Source: Dictyophora rubrovolvata
Taxonomy: Eukaryota; Basidiomycota; Agaricomycetes; Phallales; Phallaceae
Direction of reading: 5' to 3'
Assembly (NCBI GenBank): GCA_029959195.1
Contig: CP114126.1
Location: 744,001-808,000 of the forward strand
Length of the DNA stretch: 64,000 nucleotides
Positions 33,819 to 43,576 of the stretch are shown one piece after another. The notes below the pieces were generated by a model. That model saw nothing but the letters and a program-made list of their open reading frames with translations, ran no database searches and had not been told where the DNA came from. Both the position numbers and the translations under genes were made by a program. Within the stretch, counting starts at the first letter, position 1; each line of letters begins with the position of its first letter.

Positions 33819-34486
33819 GTACTCTGGTTAATTCGGATGAAGATGAACCTGCTGATCCTAGTACTTCAACCGCTTTTTCTGCTTTCATCACATTGAACCA
33901 TGAATCAATAGAAGACTTTTTGAACACAAAAGAACCTAAGTTGCTTGATTTGAAAACATCTGCTGATTTCATTCAAGAATTAAAGCAGTCGTCTTTGGAA
34001 GAGACCAACTTAACACCTTTTCAAATTCTCCAACTTCACAATCCTACTCCTCCTAACACTTTCGCAGATGATTCCACCAGTCTTTATTCACTAAAACAGT
34101 TCATTGCTACCATGAATTCCTCGGAGGAAACATATAGATTGGTATCCAAGAATTACAATGAGCGGCACCCAGAAATACCAATGTTGTCACTTGAGGATGT
34201 CAAGACTGAGATTCCTGCTTGGAGTGGTGTATATGAGATCCATCACAATATGTGTGTCAACACATGTATGGCTTTCACAGGCCCATTTGAAGATTTGGAG
34301 AACTGTTCATATTATGGAACATCGCAGTATCACCCTCAGAAAGGACGTCAAGCTCGCAAGGCTTTCTGTCAATTTTACTCCATCCCACTCAGACCGCAAA
34401 TCCAAGCGCTCTGGAAATCCCCCGCAATGGTATCAAAAATGAACTATAGGCAGTGTAAGCTTCACTATGCACAAAAGGAAAAATAA
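33819..34486 (+). pseudogene. Plavaka transposase, N-proximal part
   Basis: After an acceptor at 33818 an open exon runs to 34486. It carries the conserved Plavaka block VYEIHHNMCVNTCMAFTGP, FEDLENCSYYGT, and FYSIPLRPQIQALWKSP. In intact relatives this Cys-rich block binds metal and precedes the DDE catalytic domain. One Cys of the usual CxxC pair appears as Tyr (CSYYG). The frame leaves the family pattern after MNYRQCKL at about 34457, where foreign sequence begins; the transposase resumes at about 36823. Confidence 0.85.
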
Positions 34487-34586
34487 TATGCCTAGTGAAA
34501 TACACAAGAAAAGAATGAGTGAGGTAGTCAATCTCCGCGGAGTGAGTCCAGGTGCTGCTTAGTGCGAAATAAAAAGGGGGAGGTGA

Positions 34587-34836
34587 TGGAAACAACAACA
34601 AACAACAACAACCAAAAGACGGTTACTGTTAACAAATCAAGGGTTGCTTGTGAGGCAAAGTACAATAATCGCGATAACTCAGATCGCAAGTTTATACTCC
34701 GAAATGTACGGTCTCAGAGTTTTCCAAAGGTAAAGACGTGAGTGTAGAGATAGACAAGAGGCAAAACCAAAAACACTAAACAAAAACCACAAACTTAAAC
34801 TTGAGTCAAACCAACGTAGGTATTGTTGCTGTTACA
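34587..34836. repeat. A-rich segment with CAACAA repeat, possible small solo LTR or foldback
   Basis: Begins TGGAAACAACAACAAACAAC and ends TTGTTGCTGTTACA, so it has TG..CA ends that are loosely inverted. The flanks GGTGA and GGTAT share only three of five bases. Low confidence as an element; if LTR-derived it is a non-coding fossil. Confidence 0.2.
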
Positions 34837-35246
34837 GGTATTTACATGCAGTATTTATACGTTTTGGAACAATAAGAATGTTTTTGGGCTTTGAGTGGCA
34901 ACAAATTAGTAATTGTGAGCCGGATTTGTAATAAGGAAGAAAAAAAACAAAGAGAAAAGCAAGTAAATAAAAAAAAAGGGGCATATGAGTCAGTGAGACT
35001 ATACTATTATAAAGAGCGAACAAAAGAATTTCAAGGCGATGACAAAACAAAAAGAAAGAAAGGAGCAACACAAAAGAATGGATTTAGAATCAATACAAGT
35101 ACAAAAGGAAAGAAAAAGGAGCAAACAAGAAAGGAAACGATGAGAATAGGAGGTCATTTTATTCATCCTTACTAATTTTTCCAAAAATAGACATCACCAT
35201 CGATAAGCGCTTCACAGCCTCAGATTTTGATCTTCATCTCCTTCCT

Positions 35247-35834
35247 TTAACCTCGGAAACGATGTGCATTTGCCACTGCCATATGTATCTGCGTATTTCG
35301 TTGTTGAACTCTTGTTAAAGAGCTCCAATCATACGAAACTAAAGGTCTCTGCTCAAGGTACTCGGGAAGCAGTTGGGAAGTATCAACCTCTAGCAGACAG
35401 TAGTCAGGGGCAGGATGATTGTCAATCGCATTAGTGGGAGCATCCATGAAAAGAAATTCATCATGATAAAGAAGTGGTCGATGGAATATGAACTGCCAAA
35501 CAGGTTGTTCGCTACGATGAAACTGGCAAATCCAAACCAATTCATATGAACAAGCGAGTATGTTAATATGGATTATTTCGTTCACTTTTGGATTCTCTGG
35601 GAATTCCAGTTTCTCGTAGGGTACCTGGTATTCTTGAATGGGGACTAGAGAATGCGGCCATAACATACTTCTGCCTACCTCGATGTTTGTACCAGAGATG
35701 CAATAAATCCGTATTGTTGATTCAAAGTTGGCATATTGTTCGTCCAAAGTTATCCCTGTGAAAGGATAAAAGGGGTAAGGAAGGAAGGAAGTGGGGGCAA
35801 GTGATTCATAGCCAAGAGGTTGTACGAGGCTCAT
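35247..35834 (-). CDS. Island gene A, 195-residue protein, unknown
   Basis: Intact single-exon frame starting MSLVQPLGYESLAPTSFLPY. No signal peptide, membrane span or known motif recognised. The protein is rich in aromatic residues and Pro; the middle reads VWICQFHRSEQPVWQFIF followed by HRP. A similar arrangement, HR..W...F..P, occurs in island gene B (AEHRHAFWHIVFDVP), so the two may be distant paralogs. The gene stands on the strand opposite to the transposase and lies inside the block that splits it. About 145 bp separates it from gene B, which is transcribed in the same direction. It lacks introns, unlike host genes around it. No function is proposed. Confidence 0.6.
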   Translation of the reverse strand: MSLVQPLGYESLAPTSFLPYPFYPFTGITLDEQYANFESTIRIYCISGTNIEVGRSMLWPHSLVPIQEYQVPYEKLEFPENPKVNEIIHINILACSYELVWICQFHRSEQPVWQFIFHRPLLYHDEFLFMDAPTNAIDNHPAPDYCLLEVDTSQLLPEYLEQRPLVSYDWSSLTRVQQRNTQIHMAVANAHRFRG

Positions 35835-35978
35835 GATGGAAGAGAAGGATAAGAAAGGGTGGAATTAATTTGGACTCCGAAAGAAAAGAAACGAGACAAC
35901 AAAAGAGGGGAATAAAAAAAATAAAGAAGTCCTTGTTTTTCGTTTTAATTAGTCCTGATTATTCAAATGAAGTACTTC

Positions 35979-36725
35979 CTATAGCGTTATTCCAGATGTC
36001 TTAAATATAGCTGAACAGAATTTCCGAAGCCGATGTAGCTTGGGGACAGTAGAAACAGGAGTCGTAGGACGAAAAGAAGGTGATGAAGGTTTGGTGGGAG
36101 GATCAAAGGTGGAGATAGGAGGTTTTGGAGTCATGGGAAATTGTAGAGTACCAGAATCGTAGAAAGGAAGGAAAAATTCAGGTTCTGGCATGTGCTGATA
36201 TCGACGATGGATCCATGAACAAGGGACATCAAATACAATGTGCCAGAATGCATGTCTGTGTTCAGCAGTAGCCCATATCCTAGTAACCGTGTCCAGTAGA
36301 CCTATGTGAATTGTGTACATATTCACCACAACGAACCATTCTTCATATCCTTCTAACCATAATCGTGTTCCAAAAGAAACCTTCTTATCGCCCGCATCTG
36401 AATACGAGATCAGATCCGAAGCTTTATATCGACCGATAATAATGGGGTTCGGGTATAGTGGTAATAAAGTGGAGGGATTGAGGTTGAGGTGCACATAGGA
36501 TGTGAAGTAGACGTAGTACTGAGTGTCCAAATCACAGAGATTGACATCAGGAGTAGGAGGGACAAAACGAAAACAATCAGAGTCATCGATAGAAGGAGCA
36601 TGAAGGGATGGCAGGGAACGAAAAGAGCGAATCTGGAGTGAGGACATATCTTTTGTATCAATGTTTTTGGGATAAAAAAAAATGTTTTGGACATGGGTTT
36701 TGGGTAGTTGCAAAAGTGAATTCAA
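35979..36725 (-). CDS. Island gene B, up to 248-residue protein, unknown
   Basis: Intact single-exon frame. The first ATG (36725) gives MNSLLQLPKTHVQNIFFYPK; a second ATG at about 36647 gives MSSLQIRSFRSLPSLHAP, an equally good start. Middle part is rich in aromatics: TQYYVYFTSYVHLNLNPSTL, LWLEGYEEWFVVVNMYTIHI, and AEHRHAFWHIVFDVP. The C-terminal 70 residues are Pro/Ser/Thr-rich with a basic end. No known domain. Upstream of and co-oriented with gene A, and perhaps related to it. Together with A it is the only coding content of the insertion. Confidence 0.6.
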   Translation of the reverse strand: MNSLLQLPKTHVQNIFFYPKNIDTKDMSSLQIRSFRSLPSLHAPSIDDSDCFRFVPPTPDVNLCDLDTQYYVYFTSYVHLNLNPSTLLPLYPNPIIIGRYKASDLISYSDAGDKKVSFGTRLWLEGYEEWFVVVNMYTIHIGLLDTVTRIWATAEHRHAFWHIVFDVPCSWIHRRYQHMPEPEFFLPFYDSGTLQFPMTPKPPISTFDPPTKPSSPSFRPTTPVSTVPKLHRLRKFCSAIFKTSGITL

Positions 36726-36822
36726 GCTCCGAGGGACATATCGTGGGATTAGGGAATCTTCGGAACATTTACCCTAATTTTTGCCAAATATAGATTTTGG
36801 TGCGCGATAGCGGGAGGAAACA

Positions 36823-38902
36823 TGCAAGTTGATTGAGGAATTACAGTGAAACAGGGGCAAAATTGATGTTTATGAGGATTTTATCCACAGTTCTGAGTAC
36901 TTGCGCGCGGTAGAATCTGGCAACATTACTTCTGAAGATACTCTGTTTATATTTGGAATGGACGGAGCCCAGCTTTACCATGACAAAGCATCAGACTGTT
37001 GGCTATTTATTGTTGTGCTTCTGGAGTTGTCACCCAAAGAATGCTACTTGAAAAAACATGTCCTGGTTGTAAGCTGTATCCCTGGTCCACAGAAACCACA
37101 ACAATTCGATTTATTTCTATTCCCTACATTCCAACACATTGCAGCCATAAACAATGATGGTGGACTCCATATCTGGAACTCAAAGATGAATGAGACTTTC
37201 TTCTCCAAATTGTTCTGCTTTCTGAGAATAGCTGATGGACCTGCCAGTGTTTATTTCACAGGTTTAGTTGGCCACCATGGTGCGTATCCATGCAGGCTTT
37301 TTTGTGGAATTATAGGACGAAATAAACCCGGGGCATCATGCTATTATCCCGTCCTTCTCAAACCGGACAATTACAACATAGAAGGCTGTAGCCATACAGA
37401 TATTGACATCAAGCACTACAGATCCTCAGCAACACAGGAATACAATTCGAACCTTCTCTACCTATTAAATTCAGAGAACAAGACAAATTATAACAAACGA
37501 CGGAAGATCACAGGTATTTCAAAGCCACCCCTGATTCTTGGACTTTCAAGTACATCACACCTTCCAATCAGCAGTGGCCTTTGCGGCGAAGCCATGCACG
37601 TAACAACTCTCAATTTGGGAGACCTTCTCTTGCCATTATGGCAGGCTACATTCACATGTGATAAAATGGATAAGATTACCTCTTGGGAATGGGCAACTCT
37701 GAAAGACGCTATATTATGGGAGGAACATGGGAAAGCAGTGGAGATGTGCCGGCCATACATCCCTACTAGTTTTGATCGGGCACCTCGAAACATTGCACAG
37801 AAGATCAATACAGGATATAAAGCAAAGGAATGGCAGAATTATTTGCTAGGTTTGGCACTGGCCTTGCTAATGCATGTCTTGTCAACACAATATTGGAAAA
37901 ATTTCTGCAAAATAGTCCGCGCAATTCAAATCTGCATCCAGCAGTCAATTCGCAGAGAAGATCTAATTTATGCCCAACAGCTCCTTGACAGTTTTGTGAT
38001 AGAGTTTGAAGAAATCTATATCCAGCGATGAATTGATCGAATGCATTTCGCAAGACCTTGCTTACATGCAATATGGCATCTTGGCCTCGATGTCCCTCGC
38101 CTAGGACCTTCAAGCTTGTATGCTTCTTGGGTTGTCAAACAAACAATCAGAAATTTAGGTCAAGAGATACACTCAGACTCAAGTCCTTTTTCTAACTTAG
38201 GCGAGCATTGCTTATTGCATTGTCAGATCAATGCTTTGAAAGCTATATATCCAGCACTGGACATAAAAATAGCGGCATTGCCTCGGGGAGCAAAAGGGAT
38301 TTGTTTTGTTACATCCCCATGACAGATACCCATCCGTTGTTGAACAGCAATATCAAGACTTACTTTCAGATCATTTGGCATTATATGGTATACAGACTGT
38401 ATCTGGTGGTTGTTTAAAAGTTGTTCGATGGGGCTGAGTGCTATTACCAAATGGACAGATTGCACGGTGTGGATGGAAGGAGCTACAACGAACAAAGACA
38501 GGAAGATGCAGTCAAAATGTCAAGGTAATTTTCTCACTTTGGATTTCAGCGTATTGATAACACCCACCTGATTAGTACTATGATAATGATAAACTCCTTA
38601 TTCAATTCTGTGAAGTTATTTTTTATTTTTTGATAGAGGTTAATGGGAAGGACCATGGATTTGCACTGGTCCACAATTTCTCACCATACGATCCCAACAT
38701 ATATCAAGAGTCATTTGGACTGGTAATCCATATTACGCAAGGAAATAACTTCAAGATTATCCCTATTCATTCCATATTTAGTGTTATCACCGTTAATCCT
38801 TGGAATGAACATCAACCTGGATCATTCTTTATATGGGAAAAACCTGAACTGCCTCTGTCGATACTCCAAGAGGTTAATTACGATGAGCAGGAGTTAAGTT
38901 AA
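36823..38902 (+). pseudogene. Plavaka transposase, catalytic and C-terminal part
   Basis: Homology resumes with LIEELQ and GKIDVYEDFIHSSEYLRAV, then FGMDGAQLYHDKASDCWLFI (first catalytic-type Asp), FDLFLFPTFQHIAAI, GLVGHHGAYPCRLFCGIIG, HYRSSATQEYNSNLLYLL, and SFDRAPRNIAQKINTGYKA. A 376-codon stretch (36904-38031) is open. After the stop at 38031 homology continues in other frames: HFARPCLHAIWHLGLDVP, SLYASWVVKQTIRNLGQEI, LPNGQIARCGWKELQ near 38445, and a last block VNGKDHGFALVHNFSPYD to 38902. At least three disruptions plus the big insertion upstream, so not functional. Such transposases excise and insert the element as DNA. Confidence 0.9.
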
Positions 38903-39002
38903 TTTCATAAGTCACGGGTTGTGAAACATATATATGTGTTACTTCACTTGACATATGTTACATTGACAGCTTATCTCTACTTTATATCCACTAAATTCCA
39001 CA

Positions 39003-39496
39003 ATGTCTTCTGATGATAATAATTCTGCAAATAAAACTATCTTCACAAATGAGAAAATAACCCCAGCTAAAACCTTATATGCTACAGAACCGGCTATTTC
39101 TCGGTAAGTGTTTGATAATGCCACTCAAATTCCTTTCATTCTTATAATAATTTTTTAGTGATTCTGGTAACCTCAAAAGGTGTGTTTTGTCCTACACAAT
39201 ATCTCTGGATTTTTCGACGAACTTTATTGTACAGCTCAGAAGTACAAGGCCATGAATGCAAACCACCTGGAAACTTGTCTACTTCAACTATGGCTGGACA
39301 ACTGACTCAAAAACTTTCCGAAAAACCTCTCGAAATTGTATGGAGCAAAAATGTCAATGCTGCTATGACATTACCCTCTATATTTTCCAAGACCAAAGTC
39401 GAGGAAATAATTTCAAGTGCATTGGAAGATGATATGAATATGGACTTGGAAGATATTGAAGAAAGTATTGCAATTTTTAGAGCGCTGTTTGGATGA
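39003..39496 (+). CDS. Transposon-borne small accessory protein, unknown
   Basis: Three exons joined in phase: exon 1 from ATG 39003 gives MSSDDNNSANKTIFTNEKIT; a short exon DSGNLK after a GTAAGT intron; then a main exon from 39236 with GHECKPPGNLSTSTMAGQLT and a C-terminal acidic part ending EESIAIFRALFG. About 130 residues, with no known domain. It follows the transposase on the same strand and is followed by the larger accessory gene, so it is probably carried by the Plavaka-type element. The intact frame and good splice sites suggest it was functional until recently. Confidence 0.5.
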
Positions 39497-39797
39497 CATG
39501 GTGTGCTTATGTTCTCAAATTATGGTTATAAGTTCTAGCTAGAAACAACTTCAGTAACACTTCTCTTTATTCTTTTCTGTATGTACTGATTTTACGTTTC
39601 AAAATAAATGTGAATTACACTTGCTAGAAGCTTGTGTGCGCTATCTGCTCAGAATGTATTTTGATTCCATTTCAGTCTGTGCTTATTGTAATTCTCTTTC
39701 TTCCTGCCATCACGAACAATACCATAGGTATGTATACCTATATATTCCCGCCCTGTTTTTATTGATCTATTCTGCTTTCAAGATTCTATATATCTGC

Positions 39798-41884
39798 TTT
39801 TATGTCAAGTTTCTCACTTTTGTCACCTTTTCCAGATCTGGATGATGCTCATGCAAATCCGGTGATAGCGCCGTATTCGAAACATTTTGATGATGTGCTG
39901 AGAAGCAGGTCAAGTTTTTATTATGAAAAACCTTCAAGAATGAGTTCACCAGGCTATGCAACACTAAATTCAGCTTACTCTGAAGTCATATTTTCTTTTT
40001 TGTTCAATTTCAAACACTGATGGTTGCCCACAGACTCAATCAATGCATGGTAATAGATGCAACATAATAGCCAGTGCAACAAAAGATGATCTTATGAAGT
40101 TTGAAAATGCTACATACATGCATGTGGAAATTGAGAATACGACTTTGCGCAGCAAGTATGATCGCTTATAGTATGTATATTCTTATTTATACATTTTTTT
40201 CCGGCTGATGAATTTTGTCCGAGTGAATTGCTGAATAAAATTTTCAATATTCTTCAACATATGAGTCAAAATCAGAATTTGAGCGAAGAAAATCTCCTAC
40301 CCCACCCATCCTTATTGCACAAGTTACCGTCCCCTAAACAATCCGACTATCCACATGTGAACTTTTGGTTTAAACATCAGTGGATGGTGTACTTGAAGAA
40401 TCGAAAACCTTGTCCTTGCTCCACTCAGAATAAAGGAGATGACTGTGAACCCCTGAAATTCATTCAGGATGCAGATGGCAACACAATTAATGGCCACCAG
40501 GCAGCCTTCGTACGTTCAACAGCCAGGGGCGTTTGGCACACCCTAGTCAAAGCTAATCGAGCCCCTCCAACTTGGGGCCAAGTGGACATAGCAGCCATTG
40601 AGTATTACCGTGCCAATATGTATGGAAAATTTCCCTTTTTGAAAGCGTGTGACAGCGATTGGAAAGCAGATTGGCTCGCTACCATCGACTACCCCAGTTG
40701 GTATCGCCATCACTTTGAATCAGAGCATCCAGTGTGCATAAAAGAAGACTCGGACTTGACTGTGTCATCCCATGGCCCACGTAAGCAAATCAAAACTGCC
40801 CACAACATTACGCTTGTAGCTACTTCTCCCACTGTTCATGCGGAACTGCATCCTAGGTCCCCAATTATAACCCCTACAGCCCCCACTATTTCATGCACTT
40901 CCAATAATGTAGCCACAAAGTCTCAATCTATACAATCTACTCAATCAAGATCACGTACCCCAGAAGTTAACAAAACGACGCACACTCCTCCTGTTGTGTC
41001 TGTGACTTCTGCATCCAATCCTTCTGTGTCAATCATTTCTGTCATGCCCGTTCCTTCTGCCACGCCCGTTCCTTCTGTTGTGCCCGTTCCTACTGCTACA
41101 CCCGTTCCTACTGCTACACCTGCTCCTACTGCTACGACTATTCCTTCCACTACAATCGCAACCATATCAGCTAAATCTCCAATTGTCCTTACTGATACTG
41201 ATAAAGAAAACCAGCTGGCATCTCCTAACAACAACGGTAAGTTGGTTAACCCTGTCATATAAGAATAAATGAATTTACCAAATTTTTTGATGTTTTACCA
41301 CTCATATCTCTGACTCAACATTTCTTTCCAGCCCCCGGTGGCCCTGCAACGATAATGGCAACAGCAACAGCCTCAATTATACCAGTAGGTCTCGGTTCAT
41401 TGTGTGAAGCCTTACATAATGACATGCTCTTTAGCTTGTGGATCCATTGTGTGTTCTCTTTTTTCCTTCCCTCTCCACTTTGAAAAGTATTTTTCGATTA
41501 GTGGACCAAGAGTGAACAGTTCCACGACCCAGCCCACAGATGGTATGTGTGCTCAAAGTTATGACTTTCACTGACCATGCACCGTTTAGTACTTGATACC
41601 AGCTCAGAACGAGGAGCCATTGGCGCAAGCACTATGTTCAGATATAATAAGAACAGTGCTTCCTTGGTGTAAGTCATTTGTTAATGTTGAATATAACTAA
41701 TAAATATTTCTATAGTAATTTATTCGGACAAGATTATATACAACAACGGTCAGGAAAGGCTTCCAAAATCGAGGTAACAGAAGCCTTCCAACGCCTATCT
41801 AAAGAAAGAATTCAGGTAAAAGAGCACCTTGATGCGCAAGGGCATGTTAATTCACAATTTGATCAGGCTTATGAGACGAAATGA
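39798..41884 (+). CDS. Transposon-borne accessory protein with WFK-type N-terminal region and PVPTAT repeats
   Basis: Multi-exon gene whose main exon is 40228-41237. Seen: ELLNKIFNILQHMSQNQ, YPHVNFWFKHQWMVYLKNR, QDADGNTINGHQAAFVRS, RAPPTWGQVDIAAIEYY, and YPSWYRHHFESEHPVC. From memory this resembles uncharacterised proteins often found next to agaric transposons, but I name no family. The second half is low-complexity Ser/Thr/Pro with tandem PVPTAT-type hexads (41040-41140). Downstream exons continue via GGPATIMATATASIIP to a last exon with NLFGQDYIQQRSGKASKIE ending at 41884. First exons and the joins between 41380 and 41700 are uncertain. No stop interrupts the main exon. Confidence 0.5.
41040..41140 (+). 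repeat. Tandem 18-bp coding repeat (PVPTAT hexads)
   Basis: About five imperfect 18-bp units of the type CCCGTTCCTACTGCTACA within the accessory gene, coding PVPSAT, PVPSVV, PVPTAT, PVPTAT and PAPTAT. Unit number is likely to vary between strains. Confidence 0.75.
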
Positions 41885-42346
41885 CAGACTATTTTGGCTG
41901 GCCGCCAAAAAAAATAACCGATGCGTTCACACCTTTGCCTTATTTCTTGCTTTGATTCATCCTTTAAAGGTCGCGTTCCTTTCAATTGCTCGAGAACGGT
42001 GGTAGGAGTGGTGTGGTGGGCAGATCAGATAGCTAATATACAGTCAGATACAAGCAGAATAAATAAAAATATTTGACATGATAGCAGCAGATGATAACAG
42101 ATGAGTACATGAGGAATGGAAACGATCTGAGCATCCATGAGCAGATATGAACCAGATATTTACCAAATAAGAACGAACCTAACAGAATATTCATCTGCTA
42201 TTGTATCCACATTTTGTCCTCCTTCGGGCAATTTGTGTGACGGCATATCCGAGCCTTAATTCTACGATGACAGCACAACAACTTCTCACCGGGCTTGAAC
42301 CTTTAGGCGAGTGTGTGACTAAGCTAAAACTAACTACACAAGCGCT
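41885..42346. other. 3' region of the Plavaka-type element and its right edge
   Basis: Non-coding. The right inverted end is 42263-42311. The next 35 bp before the foldback element contain GTGACTAAGCTAAA, a near copy of the foldback element's own tip GTGACTAAATGCTAAA. Confidence 0.5.
42263..42311 (-). repeat. Right terminal inverted repeat of the Plavaka-type element
   Basis: Inverted partner of 32821-32881; shared blocks are CTCRCCTAAAG, CCCGGTGAGAAG and TTGTGCTRTCAT when read inward. Confidence 0.7.
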
Positions 42347-42523
42347 CACACTTAGTGACTAAATGCTAAAGGCACAGCAAGTTCGATCGGGTTCCCATGA
42401 CATAAGCCACCACTGCCGCCCACAGTTTGAGTCAGCAGCCAATGAGATGCGTCGGAAGCAAATTTTGTCTGATGGTCATGTGTAGATTGATATTAAATTA
42501 ACAATAAATTAAAAGCAAAGTGT

Positions 42524-42592
42524 GTACTCGTAGTCTAGTGGTTACTGTCTTATTAACTTTGTGATGAGCATTGGTTTGATTTATGTGTGCTA
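42524..42592 (+). repeat. tRNA-Val(AAC)-like relic, left arm of foldback element
   Basis: Contains an A-box TAGTCTAGTGG (42531-42541), an anticodon-loop-like TTAACTT, and a weakened B-box GGTTTGATT (42573-42581), spaced as in a tRNA. The acceptor stem does not pair and the B-box lacks the invariant C, so it is a relic rather than a working tRNA. Confidence 0.55.
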
Positions 42593-43072
42593 TATTTTTT
42601 TTCAATTTTTTCACGTGACATGGAAAAAAAAGGTGCGAGTATGAATACAGTGACTGTTTTCGCTTTTGAGAATAAGTATCACCCAAATAACAGGCACAAT
42701 CTGGTAAGTAATTCTCGTTATTTACTTACAACTTACATTACAAGTTGAATTTCAATATTGTAAAATGGACGGAGCACAATAAAACCTGCTCAGAAACCGC
42801 GTGCACCTAATGCGGACAATGACACAAACACAGATAGTATAAGACAATATTGTTTATTAGTAATTATGGACAATACAATAAATGGCTGAGCTACAAACTT
42901 AACACAGAGTCACAGACCATAGCTTCTCCCAACTGTTGCGGATGACGGGGGAGAACTCAATGCTTTTGAATATAATATTATTCATAGCTCTCAGAGATCT
43001 CTGAAAGCTGCACTCTTACACTTAGAGGTGTATTTATCAGTGTGCGAAAAAATCAGTAAGATCATGTGAAAA

Positions 43073-43148
43073 AAATGCAGCCCATAGGAATCAAACTAAT
43101 GCCCATCATAAAGTTAATAAGACAGTAACCACTAGACTACAAGTACAC
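43073..43148 (-). repeat. tRNA-Val(AAC)-like relic, right arm of foldback element
   Basis: Inverted copy of the left relic: A-box TAGTCTAGTGG on the minus strand (43129-43139), TTAACTT loop, and AGTTTGATTCC in the T-arm place. This copy keeps the CC after the B-box that the left copy has lost. Confidence 0.55.
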
Positions 43149-43576
43149 ACTTTGCTTTTAATTTATTGTTAATTTAACGTCAATCTACCATCAGACAAAA
43201 TTTGCTTCCGACGCATCTCATTGGCTGCTGACTCAAACCGTGGGCGGCAGTGGTGGCTTATGTCGTGGGAACCCGATCGAACTTGCTGTGCCTTTAGCAT
43301 TTAGTCACTTAGTGGCGCTGTCTATCTTCAACAGAAGTGTGAAAATATACTAAAAACGACCGAAGGAAATAGACACAACCCTAAAAAAACAAGGACTTTA
43401 AATATTATATCACAAAGCTTTCCGAGGACTAAATCAATTCTCGATGGAATATAATGAAAGAATAAAAAAAGGGTCGGGATTGAGTAACAACATTATGCCA
43501 TCAGCATCATTCACCACGAGCGCAAACCGTTAATCCCCTTTCTTCCTCTACATATGTATGTACATAATACGTATTG

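Larger units (their letters stand above)
34460..36822. mobile_element. 2.3-kb insertion splitting the transposase gene, type unknown
   Basis: Transposase homology stops at TGTAAGCTT (34455-34463) and resumes at TGCAAGTTG (36819-36827); these two 9-mers differ at three positions and could be a decayed target-site duplication. Inside are an A-rich CAACAA repeat (34590-34612), a possible short LTR-like or inverted segment (about 34587-34836), and two single-exon genes on the minus strand. Just inside the edges CTATGCACAAAA and, on the other strand, CTATCGCGCACCAAAA are faintly alike and could be worn inverted ends. No transposase is encoded within the block. It may be a non-autonomous element with cargo. 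Confidence 0.5.
32821..42311 (+). mobile_element. Plavaka-type (CACTA-like) DNA transposon, decayed and nested
   Basis: A DNA transposon of about 9.5 kb. Its ends are inverted copies: left 32821-32881 reads CTCACCTAAAG then CCCCGGTGAGAAG and CGTTGTGCTATCAT; right, read on the minus strand from 42311, gives CTCGCCTAAAGG, then CCCGGTGAGAAG and TTGTTGTGCTGTCAT. Inside lie a split transposase (33819-38902), two plus-strand accessory genes (39003-41884), an LTR-like fossil, and a 2.3-kb block with two minus-strand genes. The transposase is clearly of the Plavaka group of basidiomycetes. No clean target-site duplication was found at these edges. The transposase is disrupted, so the element cannot move itself, although long frames survive, which suggests a fairly recent death. 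Confidence 0.8.
42347..43314. mobile_element. Foldback/MITE-like element with 250-270 bp arms, each with a tRNA-Val-like relic
   Basis: Two long inverted arms, 42347-42619 and 43060-43314, are close to 90% alike by eye and enclose about 440 bp without a gene. The tips read CACACTTAGTGACTAAATGC and, inverted, CACTAAGTGACTAAATGC. Flanking GCGCT at 42342-42346 and 43315-43319 looks like a 5-bp target-site duplication. Arms share TAAAGGCACAGCAAGTTCGA, GGCGGCAGTGGTGG-type sequence and an A/T-rich stretch. CACT tips suggest mobilisation by a CACTA/Plavaka transposase in trans, perhaps that of the neighbour. No coding capacity, so non-autonomous. Confidence 0.75.

Noticed and set aside
42524-42592. 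Working tRNA-Val in the foldback arm
   Set aside because: No pairing acceptor stem and a mutated B-box; the second copy is inverted in the other arm, so both are parts of a repeat.
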